From: Bacteroidota bacterium
GTDB lineage: Bacteria > Bacteroidota > Ignavibacteria > Ignavibacteriales > Ignavibacteriaceae
Assembly (NCBI GenBank): GCA_022564295.1
Contig: JADFLR010000023.1
Coordinates: forward strand, 1-64,000
Length of the DNA stretch: 64,000 nucleotides
Direction of reading: 5' to 3'
The position numbers and the translations under genes were made by a program. Below are positions 1 to 7,105 of the stretch, piece by piece (position 1 is the first letter of the stretch; each line of letters begins with the position of its first letter). The notes under the pieces were generated by a model, which saw only the letters and a list, made by a program, of their open reading frames with translations, had not been told where the DNA came from and made no database searches.

Positions 1-224
1 GCACTATCCAATTGTATCCAGTTAGTTCCTCCATCAGATGTAAAGTATAAGCCTGAGTTAATGTTAACACCGCCTCTTACTGAAATTCCTGCATAAATTG
101 TATCGCCAGAAACATACAGTTGTTTTACAACAAGAGAATCCAACCCCACAAACTCCCAGGTTTGGGCGTAAATACTAATTGTGGATAAAAGCAAGGAGAA
201 AATTATAAAAACAGTTTTTTTCAT
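1..224 (-). CDS. Secreted protein with BNR-like repeat, N-terminal part only
   Basis: The reading frame starts at an ATG at 224 and runs off the left edge, so only about 74 residues are visible. Residues 1-22 form a clear signal peptide: MKKT, then a hydrophobic run ending in IYAQ. The mature part ends with LYFTSDGGTNWIQLDS, which resembles the Asp-box/BNR repeat of sialidase-like and YCF48-like beta-propellers (xSxDGGxxW). Proteins of this build in related bacteria are often T9SS cargo, but the C-terminus is outside the window, so this cannot be checked here. No enzymatic function is claimed. Confidence 0.75.
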   Translation of the reverse strand, partial: MKKTVFIIFSLLLSTISIYAQTWEFVGLDSLVVKQLYVSGDTIYAGISVRGGVNINSGLYFTSDGGTNWIQLDS

Positions 225-330
225 TTTCTAACTAATTGTAGTTTGTAAATGAACTTTTGTAGCATAATAGTAAATATTTATTTTAATGTCTTTAGTATTT
301 GTACTAACGTTGTTTGTATACTGTAATAAT

Positions 331-426
331 TTGATGGGGGAATCCAGGAAAACTGCAATCGGGGCAAGGATTATAATTTACGAGATCAATATTATTCTGG
401 ACAAGAATATAACCAGCCCCCATCAA
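331..426. other. Structured intergenic element, possible three-way-junction RNA
   Basis: This sits in the 315-bp gap between lnt and the secreted protein at the left edge. A perfect 10-bp inverted repeat (TTGATGGGGG at 331-340 and CCCCCATCAA at 417-426) encloses two smaller hairpins: AATCC 341-345 with GGATT 368-372, and TATTCT 393-398 with AGAATA 404-409. Together they could fold as a three-way junction. It does not match the SRP RNA, tmRNA or riboswitch cores I know. Strand and function are unknown. Nothing else is recognisable in 225-539. Confidence 0.4.
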
Positions 427-539
427 CTGTCATATACTGATAAATAACATATTCAATAAATTGAGAAGATACAAGTGAAACCTGGTGACTATTACTCATC
501 CAAAAAAGGAAGTGCTGATCGAATTCAAACATTTATCTC

Positions 540-2207
540 TTACAATTTAAATTTATTTTTAATAAATAAAAGAATACTTAATCCAACTATCCACAAAGAT
601 ATTACAGAAATGATTGTGGTTATTATTGCGGGATGTTCTGTATAAAAAGTTTTTTCATTTTGCAATGACACCTCGCCAACAAGAACAGTTTTTGTGAACA
701 TCTCCGTTTCAGCTTCGGTAATTCCTAAAGGATTGATGATACAGCTTATTCCTCCGTTTGCGCAGCGCACTACTGCTCTCCTGTTTTCTACCGCGCGAAG
801 AACAGCAAACTCTTTATGCTGATAAGGACCGCTTGAATTTCCGTACCAGCTATCGTTTGTTACAACCGCAATAACTTCAGCTCCGCGCTGAACAAAGTTT
901 GGTGCAAAGAGCGGGAATATTGATTCATAGCAAACCTGCCCATTTATTTTTACAATTTCATCTTCTCCATCAATTTGAACTGATGCGTTAAAAACAACTG
1001 TATCTTTTCCAACATTCCACCCGCCTAATCCCACACCCCATTTAAATACATCTGCTAAAAAAGTAAACTGATCGGCAAAAGGAACGTGCTCGCCTAAAGG
1101 AACAAGATGCGTTTTACCATATTGCTGAAACTCTTTCGTTCCTGGTTTTAATAATAGAATGGAGTTATAAGTTGTGTAACGATAGTTACCGCCTTTATTA
1201 AATTTTGCGTCTGCAGGAGCTTTAGTGCTGTCATAATAAAATTTAATGTGAGGCATTCCTGTTAGAAGGGAAACATTATTCTCTTCTAAAAATTTATAGA
1301 TGCTGTCCAATTCAGCCGGGTAACCACCGTTCATAAGATAAACGGGTAACGCTGTTTCTGGCCAGAGAATTATCTGCGCTCCCTCATCAGCAGCTTGTTG
1401 AGAAAGTTGCAAATAATTTTCAACCATGTTTTGCAAACTGCCAAGTTCCCATTTTTTCCAGGGATTTATATTTGGTTGGACAAGACCAACTCTAACTTTT
1501 TTATCAGATGGTTTGAATGAGGATATTTTGATCATCCCATAAACAATAAAAACGAGAAAGATTGAAAGGGCAACAACAAAGTATTTTACTGCAACTTTTC
1601 TTTCTTCTTTATAATTTATAAATGTTTTGTAAAGAAGTAAGTTGATGTACAAAACAATCAGCGATAAACCGAATGCACCGATAATATCAGCAGCTTGAAT
1701 GAAAGATGTAAATTTTGCAAGTCCATGCCCAAGTATAAGCCATGGAAATTTCAGATCGGTGAGAGTTAAAAGATATTCGGCGGTAACCCAAAAAGCCGGG
1801 AACAACCAAAAACTAATTTTTGTTTTAAACACTTTTGACGAAAGATAGTACAGTGTTGATGGAATGATCATTACAGCAGGTAAAGCGAGAAGCATTGCCC
1901 CGCCAGCCATCATTAAAAAGGGATCGGCTTCTGCCTGCCAGCTTCCAACCCAGTAAACGGTAACCACACAAAAAACAAATGCCATCAAATACGTTGCCCG
2001 ATTTATCTCAGCAAGAGTTTGTCTATTCTTCAAAACAATTAAGTAAGGAATAAATCCAACAAACGATAATAGAGCAAAGGGAAAAGGAAAAGGCGGAAAT
2101 GAAATTCCCAATAGAACCCCGCTTAAAATCAGTAGTAATATTTCCTTTCTGATTTTCTTTTTCTCATCCGGTGTTTTGTGAGATTTAAATATACTGAGAA
2201 CGCTCAC
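540..2207 (-). CDS. lnt: Apolipoprotein N-acyltransferase
   Basis: Lnt transfers an acyl chain from phospholipid to the N-terminal cysteine of apolipoproteins, the last step of lipoprotein maturation in the inner membrane. The 555-residue protein has hydrophobic segments over residues 20-230 and a periplasmic nitrilase-type domain from about 237 to 510, followed by a last membrane helix. The catalytic triad is visible as E284 (LWPETALP), K365 (QYGKTHLVPLGE) and C426 (NGQVCYES). Translation starts at GTG (2207), overlapping the stop of the upstream dedA gene in a GTGA junction, which implies translational coupling. It is the last gene of an ispF-dedA-lnt run. Length and motifs fit the family well. 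Confidence 0.97.
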   Translation of the reverse strand: MSVLSIFKSHKTPDEKKKIRKEILLLILSGVLLGISFPPFPFPFALLSFVGFIPYLIVLKNRQTLAEINRATYLMAFVFCVVTVYWVGSWQAEADPFLMMAGGAMLLALPAVMIIPSTLYYLSSKVFKTKISFWLFPAFWVTAEYLLTLTDLKFPWLILGHGLAKFTSFIQAADIIGAFGLSLIVLYINLLLYKTFINYKEERKVAVKYFVVALSIFLVFIVYGMIKISSFKPSDKKVRVGLVQPNINPWKKWELGSLQNMVENYLQLSQQAADEGAQIILWPETALPVYLMNGGYPAELDSIYKFLEENNVSLLTGMPHIKFYYDSTKAPADAKFNKGGNYRYTTYNSILLLKPGTKEFQQYGKTHLVPLGEHVPFADQFTFLADVFKWGVGLGGWNVGKDTVVFNASVQIDGEDEIVKINGQVCYESIFPLFAPNFVQRGAEVIAVVTNDSWYGNSSGPYQHKEFAVLRAVENRRAVVRCANGGISCIINPLGITEAETEMFTKTVLVGEVSLQNEKTFYTEHPAIITTIISVISLWIVGLSILLFIKNKFKL

Positions 2208-2815
2208 TCTTTATTTTTCTTTCTGCTTAAATAGAATTTCATAACAAAAATAATAACCACAACAACTGTTAATGCTATTGCAATGTTACTGTAAGTTGAA
2301 AGATATTTATCAACAACAGATACGTTATTACCAAAAATATATCCAAGGTAAATTATTATTGCATTCCAAACGAAAGCGCTTATTACCGCCAGCACAATAG
2401 TTTTTTTAGCATCCATCATGCTCATCCCGGCAAAGAATGAAATAACGGACCTTGTGCCCGGAAGAAATCTGTTAGCGATTATAACATAGTAACCATACTT
2501 CTTAAACCATAACTCTACCTTTTCAATTGCATTGACAGGAATGTATTTATACTTGCCCGAGTGTACTACTTTTCTATCAACTGTTGAACCGAAGTAAAAT
2601 AAAATCATAAAGCCCACAACACTCCCGATTGTGGTTAACAGTAAAGCTGGTATAAAACTTATCACGCCTGTTGAAACAAGTGAGCCGCCAAGTACTACAA
2701 CTAAATCGCTTGGCGATGGTGGGAATACATTTTCTACAAACGCAAATAAGAAAAGTGTAACGTAAATCCAAAAGGGAGTGAAACTTGAAATGTTATTGAG
2801 TATATCTTCAAACAT
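2204..2815 (-). CDS. DedA family membrane protein
   Basis: A 203-residue polytopic membrane protein of the DedA/SNARE-associated (VTT) family. These proteins are linked to lipid flipping and membrane homeostasis (undecaprenyl-phosphate recycling in some bacteria). Family signatures seen are ENVFPPSPSDLVVVLGG near residues 28-44 and RFLPGTRSVISFFAGMS near 116-132, where the arginine and glycine are conserved. Four to five hydrophobic helices are apparent. It lies one base after ispF and overlaps lnt by four bases, so the three are probably cotranscribed. The exact substrate cannot be told from sequence. Confidence 0.9.
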   Translation of the reverse strand: MFEDILNNISSFTPFWIYVTLFLFAFVENVFPPSPSDLVVVLGGSLVSTGVISFIPALLLTTIGSVVGFMILFYFGSTVDRKVVHSGKYKYIPVNAIEKVELWFKKYGYYVIIANRFLPGTRSVISFFAGMSMMDAKKTIVLAVISAFVWNAIIIYLGYIFGNNVSVVDKYLSTYSNIAIALTVVVVIIFVMKFYLSRKKNKE

Positions 2816-2816
2816 A

Positions 2817-3299
2817 TTATTCTGATTTAACTACTAATACAGTAGCAAATGCTGCAATTCCTTCTTCCCTGCCCACAAAACCAAGTTTCTCCGTTGTTGT
2901 GGCTTTTACCGAAACATTCTCAATTTCTGTATCGAGTAATTTGGAAATTACTTTTCTTATCTCATCAATATAAGGTGAGAGTTTTGGTTTTTGTGCAGAT
3001 ATAACAGCATCAACATTTCCAATTTTATAACCCTTTTCTTTTATAAGATCGTATGAATCCCTTAATAGAATCTTACTGTCGGCATCTTTATATTTTTGGT
3101 CAGTATCGGGGAAGTGTTTTCCCAAATCGCCTAATGCAAGTGAACCAAGTAATGCATCTGTTATTGAGTGCAGAAGAACATCCGCATCTGAATGACCGGC
3201 AAGCCCTTTTTCATGTGGAATTTCAATTCCGCCAATGATAAGTTTTCTATCATCAGCAAAAGCATGTACATCAAATCCGATTCCTGTTCTATATTTCAT
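2817..3299 (-). CDS. ispF: 2-C-methyl-D-erythritol 2,4-cyclodiphosphate synthase
   Basis: IspF cyclises CDP-methylerythritol phosphate in the non-mevalonate isoprenoid pathway; it is a cytosolic zinc-dependent homotrimer. The 160-residue length is typical. The metal ligands are visible as D10 and H12 in GFDVHAF and H44 in [15 protein letters not shown]. The C-terminal [16 protein letters not shown] segment, which binds the cytidine moiety, is intact. It heads the ispF-dedA-lnt run. About 40 bases upstream of its start the GxxExxY repeat cassette begins, so the cassette may separate ispF from an older upstream neighbour. Confidence 0.97.
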   Translation of the reverse strand: MKYRTGIGFDVHAFADDRKLIIGGIEIPHEKGLAGHSDADVLLHSITDALLGSLALGDLGKHFPDTDQKYKDADSKILLRDSYDLIKEKGYKIGNVDAVISAQKPKLSPYIDEIRKVISKLLDTEIENVSVKATTTEKLGFVGREEGIAAFATVLVVKSE

Positions 3300-3338
3300 A
3301 TTGTTATTGATTTTATGATTTTCAATTTTTTAAACTTT

Positions 3339-3433
3339 CTTAGCGGTCTTTGCGTGGAACTTTTTTCCTAATCCTTCCTATGCTATCTTTGCTCTTGGTT
3401 CACGCAAAGGGCGCAAAGAGTAAACACGCTAAG
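3339..3433. repeat. Palindromic CTTTGCG repeat, copy 1
   Basis: Outer arms CTTAGCG (3339-3345) and CGCTAAG (3427-3433) enclose an inner inverted pair, CTTTGCGTGGAAC (3348-3360) and GTTCACGCAAAG (3398-3409), 12 bp with one bulged G. Bases 3343-3415 (73 bp) are identical to 3858-3930 on the other side of the GxxExxY gene. The stop codon of that gene directly abuts this copy. Confidence 0.85.
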
Positions 3434-3811
3434 TTATAAATTGTTTACAATCCGATGAATTCCATCTTTGAGAAGTTTTGTGTTAAAATTAATTAATAAT
3501 CCCAGTTTCAAATTTGATAACTTCAAATATGTAAGTAACTGTGCATAATGAACCGGAGCAAGTGATTCAACTGATTTTATTTCAACTATTACTTTGTTTT
3601 CAATTAATAAATCTAATCTGTAACCGATGTCTAACTTTATTTCCTTATAAATAAAAGGCATTGATACCTGTTGCTTAGTATCCAGACCAATTTCTTTCAA
3701 ATCGTAAGCTAATGCATTTTCATATGCCGATTCCAATAAACCAGGACCAAGTTTTTTGTGTAATTCAATCGCAATTCCAATAATTTTATTAGATAAATAA
3801 TTTTCGGTCAT
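3434..3811 (-). CDS. GxxExxY family protein
   Basis: A 125-residue protein of the GxxExxY family, named for the motif here read as GPGLLESAYENAL (residues 22-34). The core IGYRLDLLIENKVIVEIKSV (residues 57-76) matches the PD-(D/E)XK pattern: D62 followed by the E-I-K of VEIKS. The family is widespread in multiple copies in Bacteroidota, cyanobacteria and relatives, but its biological role is not established. The gene lies tightly between two copies of a palindromic repeat: its stop touches one copy and its start is about 20 bases from the other. That looks like a self-contained cassette inserted between ispF and the acylphosphatase gene. Nuclease activity is an inference from the fold signature. 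Confidence 0.88.
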   Translation of the reverse strand: MTENYLSNKIIGIAIELHKKLGPGLLESAYENALAYDLKEIGLDTKQQVSMPFIYKEIKLDIGYRLDLLIENKVIVEIKSVESLAPVHYAQLLTYLKLSNLKLGLLINFNTKLLKDGIHRIVNNL

Positions 3812-3831
3812 AATTATTTTCCTCCAATTTT

Positions 3832-3961
3832 CTTAGCGGTCTCTGCGAAAGATCTTTGCGGTCTTTGCGTGGAACTTTTTTCCTAATCCTTCCTATGCTA
3901 TCTTTGCTCTTGGTTCACGCAAAGGGCGCAGAGTTAATCTACGCAAAGTTCGCAAAGAGTA
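3832..3961. repeat. Palindromic CTTTGCG repeat, copy 2 with extra units
   Basis: Contains the second identical 73-bp copy (3858-3930) with the same internal arms (3863-3875 and 3913-3924). It is extended on the left by CTTAGCGGTCTCTGCG and on the right by two further CGCAAAG units (about 3941-3958). The right end lies against the stop codon of the acylphosphatase gene. Confidence 0.85.
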
Positions 3962-3962
3962 A

Positions 3963-4235
3963 TTATCTTATCTTAAAACTATCAAACTCGTTTGCAGTTT
4001 CTTTCCATTCAATAAAACAATTTTTAACCGCAGCGTGCATTGGTCCGACTTTTAATTTAATTATTAGTTCTTCAACTAAAGCTTTCTCACCTTCTACAAC
4101 AGTTAGCACTTCGCCCGTGTACAAGTTTTTTACGAATCCTTTAAGACCTAAATCTTTTGCCTCTCTATAAACAAAATACCGGAAGCCGATTCCCTGCACT
4201 AATCCGTTTACAATTATTTCAGCTCGTGATTGCAA
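3963..4235 (-). CDS. acyP: Acylphosphatase
   Basis: A 90-residue cytosolic enzyme that hydrolyses the carboxyl-phosphate bond of acyl phosphates. The signature VNGLVQGIGFRYFV carries the phosphate-binding arginine R19, and GFVKNLYTGEV carries the catalytic asparagine N37. The length is exactly that of the single-domain family. It reads in the same direction as era upstream, with a 104-base AT-rich spacer, and it is followed directly by the repeat bordering the GxxExxY gene. No signal peptide is present. Confidence 0.95.
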   Translation of the reverse strand: MQSRAEIIVNGLVQGIGFRYFVYREAKDLGLKGFVKNLYTGEVLTVVEGEKALVEELIIKLKVGPMHAAVKNCFIEWKETANEFDSFKIR

Positions 4236-4339
4236 AGTAGTTAAAAGATTTTATTCAAAATTTTTATCCGATTAAAAATTAAATTAGAGATTTTTTTGAA
4301 TTACTACAAAGAAACGGTTTACTGCTTGATAATTTAAAC

Positions 4340-5254
4340 TTATTTTTTTGTGTCGGATTTATAACCAAACTGCTTTAGTAAGTTTTCATCTGAACGCCAA
4401 TTTTTTCTAACCTTCACACGTAATTCCAGAAAGACTTCCCGCTGAAGAAAATCCTCGACGGCTTTCCTTGCAATTTCACCAAGCTTTTTAATTGCCGTTC
4501 CGCCTCTCCCGATAATAATTGCTTTTTGAGTATCTCTCTCAACAACGATCTCAGCGCTTATAAAATCTTTACTTTCTTCTCTTTCTTTAAATTCACTTAT
4601 TAAAACTTCGACGCTGTACGGAATTTCTTCCCTGTAGAGTTCGAGAATTTTTTCACGTATAATTTCAGAGACGAAAAATCTCTCATCCTCATCAGCAACA
4701 ATATCTTCCGGATAGTAGCTTGGTCCATCCGGTAATTCATCCACAATAGTTTCTATTAATCTATCCAAATTAAAAATTAACTTTGCCGAAATTGGAATGA
4801 CTGCATTGAATTTATTCAAACTTTCAAAATGTTCAAGCAATCTTACCGCTTCGTTTTGTTTGATCAGATCAATTTTATTTAGCAGAAGCACGATCTTTCT
4901 TTTTCCCTTATCTAAAATATTTACCAAAAATTTCTGGTTAAAAGTTTCATTCCCAGAGGAATCTTTTTTTACATCAATTAAAAGTAATATTATATCTGCA
5001 TCATGAACCGAAAGGGCAACTTCTCCCATCATTTTTTCCTGCAATAGATATGATGGAGATAATATTCCCGGAGTATCGAGAAAAATTATCTGGTAATTCT
5101 TGTCCGAAAGGATTCCAAGAATTTTCTTTCTTGTGGTTTGTGGTTTTTTATTTGTTATTGCTATTTTCTGCCCAAGCAAAGCATTAAGTAAAGTTGATTT
5201 ACCTGTATTCGGTAAACCAAGTATTGCAACATAACCTGATTTATGATTCATCAA
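4340..5254 (-). CDS. era: GTPase Era
   Basis: Era is an essential GTPase that binds 16S rRNA near its 3' end and assists 30S subunit assembly at the membrane. The 304-residue protein has the GTP-binding motifs G1 GLPNTGKS (13-20), G3 DTPG (60-63) and G4 NKID (126-129), then a C-terminal KH RNA-binding domain with GRGGTAIKKLG near residue 250. Length and domain order are normal. Two adjacent ATGs (MMNH) give a one-codon uncertainty in the start. It lies about 66 bases downstream of the anti-sigma gene on the same strand and may share its transcript. Confidence 0.97.
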   Translation of the reverse strand: MMNHKSGYVAILGLPNTGKSTLLNALLGQKIAITNKKPQTTRKKILGILSDKNYQIIFLDTPGILSPSYLLQEKMMGEVALSVHDADIILLLIDVKKDSSGNETFNQKFLVNILDKGKRKIVLLLNKIDLIKQNEAVRLLEHFESLNKFNAVIPISAKLIFNLDRLIETIVDELPDGPSYYPEDIVADEDERFFVSEIIREKILELYREEIPYSVEVLISEFKEREESKDFISAEIVVERDTQKAIIIGRGGTAIKKLGEIARKAVEDFLQREVFLELRVKVRKNWRSDENLLKQFGYKSDTKK

Positions 5255-5320
5255 ACTAATAATTTATTTATGTTTATTAGCAATTTATCAAAGGAAGGTA
5301 AACAATAAAAGAAGAATATT

Positions 5321-5842
5321 CTACGCCCCTAAATTTATTTTACTACGCTTTTGATGTTCAAAGAAAAAATAGCCGGATATTAAAATGCCTAACGAAAAAA
5401 CTGACCCGATGATAGATAGATTTTTTCCGCTGAACAGCTTTTTTAATTCTGATATCAATCCATTTCCAAAACGATTGACAGTTTCAGTAATTTGAAGTGA
5501 TTCGGTTTGAGGTGCTGCAGAAGAAAAGATTGATATAGAAATAAAAACAACTATACCAATACAGAGCAAGATAAGAAATGATGTGATAGAATAAATAAAA
5601 TATTTTTGTGCGGCGGGTATTACAAAACTTTTACTAAGCATTGTCATTACATTATTTGTGAAATCAACACTAACTTTGTCTTCCTGCATTAAAGATAGTT
5701 CTTTATGAATTCGCTTAAGAGCGCTAAATCTTTTTCTGTCACTTTCAGAATTAATAATGATTTCCTCAACTTCAGCGGTTTGGTTTTTGTCTAATTCACC
5801 ATCAAGATATTTGTTCAAAATTTCATCAGAGAGTAAAATCAT
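5321..5842 (-). CDS. Putative anti-sigma factor, two membrane helices
   Basis: A 173-residue protein whose start overlaps the stop of the sigma factor gene by four bases (ATGA), the usual layout for an ECF sigma factor and its anti-sigma partner. Residues 1-55 are a charged helical cytoplasmic segment (LLSDEILNKYLDGELDKNQ) resembling the anti-sigma domain but without the zinc-finger His/Cys ligands. Two hydrophobic helices follow, at about 80-106 and 144-162, and the end is short and basic. Function is inferred from position and architecture; no family match is certain. It could sequester the sigma factor at the inner membrane until an envelope signal arrives. Confidence 0.7.
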   Translation of the reverse strand: MILLSDEILNKYLDGELDKNQTAEVEEIIINSESDRKRFSALKRIHKELSLMQEDKVSVDFTNNVMTMLSKSFVIPAAQKYFIYSITSFLILLCIGIVVFISISIFSSAAPQTESLQITETVNRFGNGLISELKKLFSGKNLSIIGSVFSLGILISGYFFFEHQKRSKINLGA

Positions 5843-6405
5843 ATTAACTCCTCAACAAGATTATTTTCAATAATAATATCCTTCAATGCATTTCTTGAAC
5901 GATACAACATTACCTTTACATTTGAAAGCGAAATATCCAAAGCTTTGCTTATTTCTTCGCAGCTCATCTCATCTAAATAAAATAAGCTAATTATTGCAGA
6001 ATGCTTTTCGGGTAATTTATTAACAAGTTCATTTATAAATTCTGACATATCCTTTCTTTCAGAAACATTATAATCATAATCACTTTTCAAATCAAAATGC
6101 TCATGAACCGAGGACATTTCATTTTCCGTTTTTCTTTTCTGTGATGATAACTTTGTTAAAGCTGTATTATAAACTATCCTGTAAAACCATGTCGAAAATT
6201 TTGCTTCACCTTTAAATCCGTTTAATGAGTTGTACGCTTTAATAAAGCAATCCTGCAAAGTTTCCTCAGCATCTTGTTCATTCTTTAACATTCTCTTTAA
6301 CAGAGAAAAGGCTTTGTCTTTATATCTATCAACAATAATTGAAAAATCAGCCTGATTACCAAGCTTAATTGAATCTATTATTTCCTGATCAGATAGCTTT
6401 TTCAT
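5839..6405 (-). CDS. RNA polymerase sigma factor, ECF subfamily
   Basis: A 188-residue sigma-70 family protein with only regions 2 and 4, the ECF layout. Region 2 is seen as DAEETLQDCFIKAYNSL followed by KFSTWFYRIVYN; the region 4 helix-turn-helix is CEEISKALDISLSNVKVMLYRSR. It directs RNA polymerase to a small regulon, probably under control of the adjacent membrane anti-sigma protein. Just upstream there is a TGTAACC-N16-GTCAAAA site in the correct orientation. The same site occurs twice in front of the divergent DUF6249 gene, so autoregulation is likely. The -10-like element is only about 7 bases from the ATG, so the transcript may be almost leaderless. Confidence 0.93.
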   Translation of the reverse strand: MKKLSDQEIIDSIKLGNQADFSIIVDRYKDKAFSLLKRMLKNEQDAEETLQDCFIKAYNSLNGFKGEAKFSTWFYRIVYNTALTKLSSQKRKTENEMSSVHEHFDLKSDYDYNVSERKDMSEFINELVNKLPEKHSAIISLFYLDEMSCEEISKALDISLSNVKVMLYRSRNALKDIIIENNLVEELI

Positions 6406-6411
6406 CTAAAC

Positions 6412-6441
6412 TTTTGACTAATACATAATAATAAGGTTACA
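6412..6441 (-). promoter_or_regulatory. Putative ECF promoter of the sigma factor gene
   Basis: On the minus strand TGTAACC (6441-6435) and GTCAAAA (6418-6412) are separated by 16 bases. ECF promoters in other bacteria often pair an AAC-type -35 with a GTC-type -10. The match to two sites upstream of the divergent gene is the main support. Confidence 0.65.
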
Positions 6442-6509
6442 GAAAATCCTCATACCAATGACCTATTTGAAATATATCTATCTGCAATGTGATATGCAAT
6501 TTTGATAAT

Positions 6510-6539
6510 TGTAACCAATTAATTTCTTTTGGGTCAAAA
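6510..6539 (+). promoter_or_regulatory. Putative ECF promoter, distal copy
   Basis: TGTAACC (6510-6516) and GTCAAAA (6533-6539) have a 16-base spacer, identical in layout to the site in front of the sigma factor gene. It points toward the DUF6249 gene and lies about 84 bases before its start codon. Confidence 0.55.
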
Positions 6540-6563
6540 CTACAAATAATAATTAAAAATGAT

Positions 6564-6594
6564 TGTAACCGGCTGCTTAACGGTTTAGTCAAAA
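6564..6594 (+). promoter_or_regulatory. Putative ECF promoter, proximal copy
   Basis: TGTAACC (6564-6570) and GTCAAAA (6588-6594) have a 17-base spacer. It lies about 28 bases before the DUF6249 start codon, leaving room for a short leader that contains an AGGAG ribosome binding site (6611-6615). Confidence 0.6.
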
Positions 6595-6622
6595 TAAGAA
6601 ATTAACAAAAAAGGAGCTATAA

Positions 6623-6988
6623 ATGGAAGATATAATTGCAGTCTTTATTCCGATTATATTCATACTCGTTATCGGATTAGGTTATGTAACATTCATATTT
6701 TACAGATCGCGTGAAAGACAAATGCTGATTGAAAAAGGATTATCAGCTGAGGAAATTAAACAGTTCTTTGAGAAGAAAAGGGATTACTTTATTCTTTTTA
6801 AGATGGGAATCATTGCCATCTTCTTTGGAATTGGATTAGGATTAGGCATGATCTCCGGTGATGGAAGTGGCGGAGAAAGAGAAATCTGGTTGCCTTCTTC
6901 CATATTCATTTTCACTGGATTAGGATTCGTAGTTGCAAATATTCTGGGGAATAAAATGAGGAAACAGTATAAACCTCATGAAGATTAA
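6623..6988 (+). CDS. DUF6249-like small membrane protein
   Basis: A 121-residue protein with a hydrophobic N-terminal helix (residues 4-27), a charged cytoplasmic stretch around GLSAEEIKQFFEKK, and two more helices (about 58-77 and 90-108). This matches the DUF6249 family of Bacteroidota, of unknown function. It is transcribed divergently from the ECF sigma / anti-sigma pair. Two TGTAACC-N16/17-GTCAAAA sites lie in front of it, so it is probably a target of that sigma factor. An AGGAG motif precedes the ATG at a good distance. An envelope-stress role is an inference from the regulation only. Confidence 0.82.
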   Translation: MEDIIAVFIPIIFILVIGLGYVTFIFYRSRERQMLIEKGLSAEEIKQFFEKKRDYFILFKMGIIAIFFGIGLGLGMISGDGSGGEREIWLPSSIFIFTGLGFVVANILGNKMRKQYKPHED

Positions 6989-7028
6989 TTTAATGGAAGT
7001 GAATTTTTTAATAGTCACTTTACGCAGG

Positions 7029-7076
7029 GCGAAGAATCTTCCTTAATAAAAAAAAGATTCTTCGCAATTTTTTAAA
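7029..7076 (+). terminator. Rho-independent terminator after the DUF6249 gene
   Basis: A perfect 12-bp stem (GCGAAGAATCTT at 7029-7040, AAGATTCTTCGC at 7054-7065) is followed by AATTTTTT on the plus strand. It lies between convergent genes. The loop is A-rich, so the reverse strand also has a T-run inside the loop, but the plus-strand reading is the better terminator. Confidence 0.85.
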
Positions 7077-7105
7077 TAATTATCCAAATTTTCTATCCGG
7101 TTAGA

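Noticed and set aside
331-426. SRP RNA or tmRNA as the identity of the structured element
   Set aside because: The GGAAGGAAGCAG-type SRP core and the tRNA-like end of tmRNA are both absent.
3339-3961. CRISPR array suggested by repeated CTTTGCG units
   Set aside because: There are only two long copies, the spacing holds a gene, the units are palindromic with both orientations, and no cas genes are near.
5251-5280. CTAATAA/TTATTAG inverted repeat between era and the anti-sigma gene
   Set aside because: It is purely AT, weakly paired and without a T-run in the direction of transcription, so it is not called a terminator.
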